Source of the DNA: an uncultured Bacteroidota bacterium
GTDB taxonomy: Bacteria > Bacteroidota > Bacteroidia > Flavobacteriales > Flavobacteriaceae
Direction: 5' to 3'
Length of the DNA stretch: 64,000 nt
Assembly: GCA_902560065.1 (NCBI GenBank)
Contig: CACEKG010000001.1
Span: 1-64,000, forward strand
The notes beneath the pieces were generated by a model, which was not told where the DNA came from, did no database searches, and saw only the letters and a program-made list of their open reading frames with translations. This document shows, piece after piece, positions 56,997 to 64,000 of the stretch (positions are counted from its first letter, which is position 1; every line of letters starts with the position of its first letter). Position numbers and translations under genes: made by a program.

Positions 56997-59813
56997 TTAA
57001 AAAACAATGTTTATAATTTTATTTGGAACAATAATTACTTTCTTAACCTTTTTTGATTTTAAAAAATTAACTGTTTTATTATCACTTAAAACTATTTCTT
57101 TTATTTCATTATTAGTTAAACTTAGGGACAAATTAATATTAAATCTAAATTTACCATTAAATGAAATGGGATAATTTTTTTCATTTTCGATAAGGTACTT
57201 TTGATCAAATATTGGATAATCAACCTCAGAAATTGAGTTAGAGTTTCCAAGCCTTTCCCATATTTCCTCTGAAATATGAGGAGCAAACGGAGATAAAAGT
57301 ATAATTAATTTCTCTAAAATTTTTCTACTTCTACATTTTAAATTCTGTAATTCATTTACACAAATCATAAAGCTACTAATACAAGTATTAAAAGAAAAGG
57401 ATTCTATATCATCAGTGACTTTTTTGATAGTTGAATGAAGCGTTTTTAACATTTCTTTGGATGGGTTAGAATCATTTACAATCAAGATTTCATTATCATA
57501 AAACAATCTCCATAATTTTTTTAAAAAACCATGCACTCCTGAAATTCCTGAAGTATTCCATGGTTTAGCCTGTTCAATTGGTCCTAAAAACATTTCATAC
57601 ATTCTTAAAGTGTCTGCTCCATATTTGTCACATATCTCATCAGGGTTTACAACATTATACTTTGATTTTGACATCTTTTCAATTTCTCTTTTAGCAAAAA
57701 ACTTCCCATTTTCACAAATAAATTTTGAATTTGAAAAATCACTTGAACTAATTTTTAGGTTCTTTATATCAAGCTCATCTTCATTAATTAAATATTTGAT
57801 ATCAATTCTAATTGGATCAAAATCACTCAAATTCTTAATTAATTTTTTTGAAACAAAGACATTCTCTCCAACTTTCCTGTAAATAAAAGCTGAATTACCA
57901 AGAATCATACCTTGATTTATTAACTTTTTTGAATATTCTTTTACTGGAACTAGTTCCAAATCAAATAGAAATTTTTGCCAAAATCTTGAATAAAGCAAAT
58001 GACCCGTAGCATGTTCACTTCCTCCAACATATAAATCAACATCTTTCCAATATGAGATTATTTTAGAATCTGCAAAATTTTCTTCATTTTCAGAATCCAT
58101 ATAACGATAAAAATACCATGAGCTTCCAGCCCATCCAGGCATTGTGTTTAATTCTAAAGGAAAAATATTTTTGTCATCAATATATTTATTTTTTACAACT
58201 TTATTATTTTTTTCATCCCAAGCCCATGAATTTGCATTAGAAAGAGGGGGTGCCCCTTCTTTACCAGGCAAATAATTTTCAACTTCAGGAAGATTTAATG
58301 GTAAGCTTTCAAAATTTAAAGGTACCGGAACTTTCTCTTTATAATAAATGGGAATGGGTTCTCCCCAATATCTTTGTCTGCTGAAAACAGCATCTCTAAG
58401 TTTATAATTTACCTCCTTAAAACCTAAACCATTTTTTTCCAATTCTTTAATTACAGTTTCAAAAGCTTTTTCAAAAGAAAGATTATTTAAAAAACTAGAA
58501 TTTGTGATTATTGTTTCTGATTTATCAGTAAATGCCTCTTTTTCAATTGATACATTTTTAAAAATATTTACAATTGAGATTTTGAATTTTTTTGCAAAAT
58601 CATAATCTCGTTGGTCGCCACAAGGCACTCCCATTACTGACCCTGTACCATAATCGGCTAGAACATAATCGCCTATCCATATAGGAATTAATTTCCTTGT
58701 AAAAGGATGTATTGCATAAGCTCCTGTAAATACCCCAGTAATTTCCCTAATATCTGACATTCTATCTAATTGAGATTTTTTTAAAGTTGAATCTATATAT
58801 TTTAAAACTTCCTTTTTATTAGATTTTGAATTGATTTTTTTAACAATCTCTAATTCAGGTGCTAATGTTAAAAAAGTAGCGCCAAATATCGTGTCTGGTC
58901 TAGTTGTATAAACTTCTATTTTATCATCAAAACCTTTGATATCAAAAAAAACTCTTGCTCCTTTAGATTTTCCAATCCAATTTCTTTGCATTTCCTTTAA
59001 AGCATCAGGCCAATCTATTAAATTTAGATCCTCTAATAACCTTTCAGCATAAGCTGTAATTCTGAGACTCCATTGTTTCATTTTCTTTTTTACAACAGTA
59101 TATCCTCCTCTTTCGGAAACCCCATTAATTATTTCATCATTTGCTAGGACTGTGCCTAATTTAGGACACCAATTAACATCTTTTTCAGCTAAGTAGGCTA
59201 ATCTATAATTAATTAAAATATTTTGTTTTTTTTTAAATGAAAATGAATTCCATTCTGATGAATTAAATAATTCAACCTTTCTATCAGTAACTGCATTTAT
59301 TCTTCTATTTCCTTCAATTTCAAAAATTTTAATTAAATCTTCAATTGGTCTAGATTTATTTTTATCATTACAATAGTAATGATTGAACATTAATAAAAAG
59401 AAAGATTGAGTCCATTTATAATAATTTGAGTTTGATGTTCTAATTTCTCTTGACCAATCAAAAGAGAAACCTAATCTATCTAATTGTTCTCTATATCTTT
59501 TAATATTTTTATCAGTTGTATTTGCTGGATGTTGTCCAGTTTCAATGGCATATTGTTCAGCAGGCAAACCAAAAGAATCATAACCTTGGGGATGTAAAAC
59601 ATTAAATCCTTTATGTCTTTTATATCTTGCATATATATCACTAGCAATATATCCCAATGGATGTCCCACATGTAATCCAGCTCCTGATGGATAAGGAAAC
59701 ATATCTAAAACATAAAATTTAGGTTTAGAAGATTTATTTTGAGCTTTAAAAATTCTATTTTTAGCCCAAAATTCTTGCCATTTACTTTCAATTTTTTTAA
59801 AATCGTATGACAC
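56997..59813 (-). CDS. leuS: Leucyl-tRNA synthetase
   Basis: DMFPYPSGAGLHVGHPLGYIASDI, TRPDTIFGATFLTLAPE, KMSKSKYNVVNPDEI. Confidence 0.97.
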   Translation of the reverse strand: MSYDFKKIESKWQEFWAKNRIFKAQNKSSKPKFYVLDMFPYPSGAGLHVGHPLGYIASDIYARYKRHKGFNVLHPQGYDSFGLPAEQYAIETGQHPANTTDKNIKRYREQLDRLGFSFDWSREIRTSNSNYYKWTQSFFLLMFNHYYCNDKNKSRPIEDLIKIFEIEGNRRINAVTDRKVELFNSSEWNSFSFKKKQNILINYRLAYLAEKDVNWCPKLGTVLANDEIINGVSERGGYTVVKKKMKQWSLRITAYAERLLEDLNLIDWPDALKEMQRNWIGKSKGARVFFDIKGFDDKIEVYTTRPDTIFGATFLTLAPELEIVKKINSKSNKKEVLKYIDSTLKKSQLDRMSDIREITGVFTGAYAIHPFTRKLIPIWIGDYVLADYGTGSVMGVPCGDQRDYDFAKKFKISIVNIFKNVSIEKEAFTDKSETIITNSSFLNNLSFEKAFETVIKELEKNGLGFKEVNYKLRDAVFSRQRYWGEPIPIYYKEKVPVPLNFESLPLNLPEVENYLPGKEGAPPLSNANSWAWDEKNNKVVKNKYIDDKNIFPLELNTMPGWAGSSWYFYRYMDSENEENFADSKIISYWKDVDLYVGGSEHATGHLLYSRFWQKFLFDLELVPVKEYSKKLINQGMILGNSAFIYRKVGENVFVSKKLIKNLSDFDPIRIDIKYLINEDELDIKNLKISSSDFSNSKFICENGKFFAKREIEKMSKSKYNVVNPDEICDKYGADTLRMYEMFLGPIEQAKPWNTSGISGVHGFLKKLWRLFYDNEILIVNDSNPSKEMLKTLHSTIKKVTDDIESFSFNTCISSFMICVNELQNLKCRSRKILEKLIILLSPFAPHISEEIWERLGNSNSISEVDYPIFDQKYLIENEKNYPISFNGKFRFNINLSLSLTNNEIKEIVLSDNKTVNFLKSKKVKKVIIVPNKIINIVF

Positions 59814-59925
59814 AATGTTAATTTATAAAAAACAAAAATACATTTATTGAATTAAAAGGAAAAAAGATTGTCATATATACTACTATTAAATAATTTCAAT
59901 TTAATTTTACAACAAAATTTTAACA

Positions 59926-60804
59926 TTGTCTTCAAATTTTTATAAAGAATATCAAAAAAGAAGTTTAATTAAAAATTATATTTCTTTAACAATAATAATG
60001 ACTTTTGTTCTTTTTTTTATTGGTTTTATTGGTCTTATACTCTTAAATTCTAAGAAAGTAGCTGATTATTTTAAAGAACAAATTATAATGACAGTTTATC
60101 TGGAAGATACATCTAAAGACATAGAAATAACTCAACTTCAAAAAAAATTGTTATTAAATAATGCTACAAAAAAATTGAATTTTATTACAAAAGAAGATGC
60201 TGCTGAAAATTTTTCAAATGAAATTGGAGAAAATTTTGTTAATTTTTTAGGATATAATCCTCTGTTAAATTCTATAGACATATACTTTAATGCTTCGTTT
60301 ATAAATAATATCTTTTTAAAAAATCTAAGTAATTCCATTAAGAAAAATAAATTTGTTAATGAGGTTATTTTTGACGAACCTCTTATTAATATTTTAAATA
60401 ACAACATTAAAAAAATTTCTTACCTGTTAATGTTTACATCTATTTTATTTCTTTTTATTGCTTTTTTATTAATAAACAGTTCCATAAGATTGACCATTTA
60501 TTCTAAAAGGTTTATAATAAAAACAATGCAATTAGTTGGTGCAAAAAAATATTTTATTCAAAAACCTTTCTTGATTCAACATTTCAAGATAGGTCTTATA
60601 AGTTCATTATTTGCTATAATAGGTTTGTTTTTGTTATTTTATCAAATGAACAATTACTTTCCTGAATTAAAAATCTTAGAGGGTAAATATGAAATAATTT
60701 TAATTTCTACAAGTATTTTATTTATCGGAATTATGATTTCACTCATAAGCACTTTTTTTGCCTCTAAAAAGTACTTAAATTTAAAAACAGAAAAAATATA
60801 TTAA
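59926..60804 (+). CDS. ftsX: Cell division protein FtsX (TTG start)
   Basis: FtsX fold: IIMTVYLEDTSKDIEITQLQKKL, RLTIYSKRFIIKTMQLVGAKKYFIQKPFL. Confidence 0.88.
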   Translation: MSSNFYKEYQKRSLIKNYISLTIIMTFVLFFIGFIGLILLNSKKVADYFKEQIIMTVYLEDTSKDIEITQLQKKLLLNNATKKLNFITKEDAAENFSNEIGENFVNFLGYNPLLNSIDIYFNASFINNIFLKNLSNSIKKNKFVNEVIFDEPLINILNNNIKKISYLLMFTSILFLFIAFLLINSSIRLTIYSKRFIIKTMQLVGAKKYFIQKPFLIQHFKIGLISSLFAIIGLFLLFYQMNNYFPELKILEGKYEIILISTSILFIGIMISLISTFFASKKYLNLKTEKIY

Positions 60805-60817
60805 TTCTTTTAAAAAA

Positions 60818-61051
60818 ATGAGTCAAAAAAAAATTCTTTTTGGAAAAAAAAATTACATTTTTTTACTTATTTCACTAACAATTATTGGGTTAGGTTTTTT
60901 ATTAATGTCAGGTGGAGGCAGTAAAGATCCTAAAGTTTTTAATCCCGAAATTTTTAATTTTAGAAGAATAAAGCTAGCTCCAACTATAGTTATCCTTGGA
61001 TTTATACTTGCAATTTTTTCAATTTTAGTGAAGAATAAAAATTCCAAATGA
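60818..61051 (+). CDS. DUF3098 membrane protein
   Basis: FGKKNYIFLLISLTIIGLGFLLMSGGGSKDPKVFNPEIFNFRRIKLAPTIVILGF. Confidence 0.85.
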   Translation: MSQKKILFGKKNYIFLLISLTIIGLGFLLMSGGGSKDPKVFNPEIFNFRRIKLAPTIVILGFILAIFSILVKNKNSK

Positions 61052-61845
61052 CTATACTGGAATCGATAATACTTGGCATTATTCAAGGACTTACTGAATT
61101 TCTACCTATTTCATCTAGCGGTCACATTGAAATTGGTAAAGTCTTTTTAAATGTAGATTTAAATGATGAAAAAAGTTTATTTCTAACTTTAATTCTTCAT
61201 TTAGCAACGGCATTTAGCACTATTATAGTATATAGAAAAAAAGTATACAAAATTTTTTCTGATTTACTCAAATTTGAAAAAAATCCTGGTTTTACATTAT
61301 CAATAAAAATTATAATTTCAATGATCCCAGCAGTTATAATTGCTTTATTCTATGAAAAAGAAATTTCTAAATTATTTAATCAAAATATGATTCTAGTTGG
61401 AATAATGTTATCAATTACATCATTATTTTTGTTTTTAAGTGATAGAAATTTTAATAACAAATCTGATATTACGTTTAAAAATTCAATTTTAATTGGAATA
61501 ATTCAAGCAATAGCAATTCTTCCTGGAATATCTAGAAGTGGTTCAACAATTTCTTGTTCTGTTTTATTAGGGGTAAAAAGAATTAACGCTGCTGAATTTT
61601 CATTTTTGATGGTCCTCCCTCTAATTTTCGGAAGTATCTTAAAAAGTCTCTTTGAAATAGAAAATTATACTTCAAATGTAAAAATAACTCCATTGATTAC
61701 TGGATTTATAAGTGCTTTTATAACTGGTATTTTTGCGTGTAGGTGGATGATTATATTAGTTAGAAAAAGTAAATTAAAATATTTTGGGTTTTATTGTTTA
61801 GTATTAGGATTTTTTTCAATTTATTATGGAGTATTTATTAAATAA
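61048..61845 (+). CDS. uppP: Undecaprenyl-diphosphatase
   Basis: GIIQGLTEFLPISSSGHIEI, LPGISRSGSTISCSVLLG. Confidence 0.95.
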   Translation: MTILESIILGIIQGLTEFLPISSSGHIEIGKVFLNVDLNDEKSLFLTLILHLATAFSTIIVYRKKVYKIFSDLLKFEKNPGFTLSIKIIISMIPAVIIALFYEKEISKLFNQNMILVGIMLSITSLFLFLSDRNFNNKSDITFKNSILIGIIQAIAILPGISRSGSTISCSVLLGVKRINAAEFSFLMVLPLIFGSILKSLFEIENYTSNVKITPLITGFISAFITGIFACRWMIILVRKSKLKYFGFYCLVLGFFSIYYGVFIK

Positions 61846-62518
61846 TAAATCTAGAGAAGAAATTATCAATGGGACCATCTTATTAGTTGATAAACCATAT
61901 AGTTGGTCTTCTTTTGATGTTGTAAAAAAAATTCGAAATACTATAATGCTAAATTATAAAATTAAAAAAATTAAAGTTGGTCATGCAGGAACTTTAGACC
62001 CATTGGCAACAGGTTTGTTGATAATCTGTACTGGGAAAATGACAAAGGAAATTTCTAAGCTTCAAAATAATTTAAAAATTTATAGTGGAACTTTTATTTT
62101 AGGCTCTACTACCCCATCATTCGATCTTGAAAGTCCAATTGATAATTTTTATGAAATAGATCATATTGATAAAAATTTAATTAATGAGGTTTTGCCAAAT
62201 TTTATAGGAGAAATATATCAAACTCCTCCTATTTATTCTGCAATTAAAAAAAACGGTAAAAGATTATATGAATTAGCAAGAGAAGGAAAAAAAACAGAAA
62301 TTAAACAAAGAATAGTTTTTGTAAAAAAATTTCAGATAACTAAAATTAATTTACCTGAAATTGATTTTTTGATAGAATGTGGAAAAGGAACTTATATAAG
62401 ATCAATCGCTAATGACTTCGGAAAAGCTTTGAATTCAGGTGCTCACTTAAAGAGTTTACGAAGAATATCTTCTGGCAAATATTTAGTAAAAAATGCTATG
62501 AAATTTACTTTCAATTAA
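61826..62518 (+). CDS. truB: tRNA pseudouridine(55) synthase
   Basis: LVDKPYSWSSFDVV, VGHAGTLDPLATGLLIICTG, GTYIRSIANDFG. Confidence 0.95.
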   Translation: MEYLLNNKSREEIINGTILLVDKPYSWSSFDVVKKIRNTIMLNYKIKKIKVGHAGTLDPLATGLLIICTGKMTKEISKLQNNLKIYSGTFILGSTTPSFDLESPIDNFYEIDHIDKNLINEVLPNFIGEIYQTPPIYSAIKKNGKRLYELAREGKKTEIKQRIVFVKKFQITKINLPEIDFLIECGKGTYIRSIANDFGKALNSGAHLKSLRRISSGKYLVKNAMKFTFN

Positions 62519-62599
62519 ATTATTAAATTTTTGAATGTAAAATAAAACAAACAACAATTAACAGAGTTTTTTTAATTTTTATATTTGTAACAACTATAA

Positions 62600-63310
<711 letters not shown>

Positions 63311-63312
63311 TC

Positions 63313-63867
63313 ATGAATGAAGAATTAGACTTTATTATCCAGCTTGCAAAGGAAAAAATGGAAGAATCTCTTTCCCATCTTGATAAGTCAATGATTAATA
63401 TTAGAGCTGGTAAAGCAAACCCAAACATGTTAAACAGTATAAAAATTGATTATTATGGAACATTAACTCCATTATCTCAGGTTGCAAATATTAACATATC
63501 TGATGCTAGAACATTAACCATAAACCCTTGGGAAAAAAGTATGCTTCAAGAAATCGAAAAAGCTATTCAAATAGCCGACTTAGGTTTTAATCCTATGAAT
63601 AATGGTGAATCAATTATAATTAATGTTCCTGCTCTTACAGAGGAAAGAAGAAAAGAATTAGCCAAAATGGCTAAAATGGAATCTGAAAGAACAAAGATTA
63701 CCATTAGAAATATTAGGAAAGATGCTAATAATGATATAAAAAAAATTAATGTTTCAGAGGATATTCAAAATAATTATGAAGTGGATGTCCAAGATTTAAC
63801 GGATCTATATATATCAAAAGTAGATTCAATATATTTGAATAAAGAAAAAGAAATTCTAACTGTTTAA
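63313..63867 (+). CDS. frr: Ribosome recycling factor
   Basis: IRAGKANPNMLNSIKIDYYGTLTPLSQVANI, PALTEERRKELAKMAK. Confidence 0.97.
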   Translation: MNEELDFIIQLAKEKMEESLSHLDKSMINIRAGKANPNMLNSIKIDYYGTLTPLSQVANINISDARTLTINPWEKSMLQEIEKAIQIADLGFNPMNNGESIIINVPALTEERRKELAKMAKMESERTKITIRNIRKDANNDIKKINVSEDIQNNYEVDVQDLTDLYISKVDSIYLNKEKEILTV

Positions 63868-63902
63868 TATTACCTGGTTATTTCATCCTATCTACAAATT
63901 TC

Positions 63903-64000
63903 ATGAAGAATAAACAAAAATGGAATTTTTGGGAATTTATATCAAAACTTATCTTAAAAAATAGGATAATATTTATTTTACTAATAATTGCACTCACTAT
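63903..64000 (+). CDS. N-terminus of a membrane protein truncated by the window edge (possibly an RND/MMPL transporter)
   Basis: MKNKQKWNFWEFISKLILKNRIIFILLIIALT; transporter guess is from typical frr neighbourhoods. Confidence 0.5.
   Translation, partial: MKNKQKWNFWEFISKLILKNRIIFILLIIALT

Overview
AT-rich window from a marine Flavobacteria-like (Bacteroidota) genome. This placement is inferred from PorP/SprF with a type-IX-secretion C-terminal domain, TAnnTTTG-like promoter elements, a xerC-hpf-tRNA(Thr-Tyr-Gly-Thr) locus and an mvaD-mvk-ubiA-pseudouridine synthase cluster. Most of the window is core metabolism: a complete trpEGDCFBA operon with a leader attenuator that is absent from the ORF track, mevalonate genes, an Fe-S/ferredoxin block, tyrS, leuS, pyrC, ftsX-uppP-truB and pyrH-frr. 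The main accessory locus is a ~6.3-kb island (about 15110-21444) inserted between tRNA-Tyr and tRNA-Gly. A 17-bp exact direct repeat of the tRNA-Tyr 3' end bounds it, and each end carries a pair of (C/G)TGACAGT motifs 12 bp apart. It has no recombinase of its own. It encodes a C5-cytosine DNA methyltransferase divergent from a five-gene operon: a 75-aa small protein, a GHKL/MORC-like ATPase, an uncharacterised 283-aa protein, a 259-aa DUF6339-like protein and an 84-aa small protein. No helicase or nuclease is recognisable. I regard this as the best candidate for a poorly described defence/modification system on a cargo-only mobile island. Other observations include a pseudouridine synthase homologue with lost catalytic motifs, an OmpA C-terminal gene scar, a two-block BspA/DUF285 repeat protein, and an ABA4-like protein next to a carotenoid-desaturase-like enzyme. 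All family calls come from reading motifs by eye; no database search was run.
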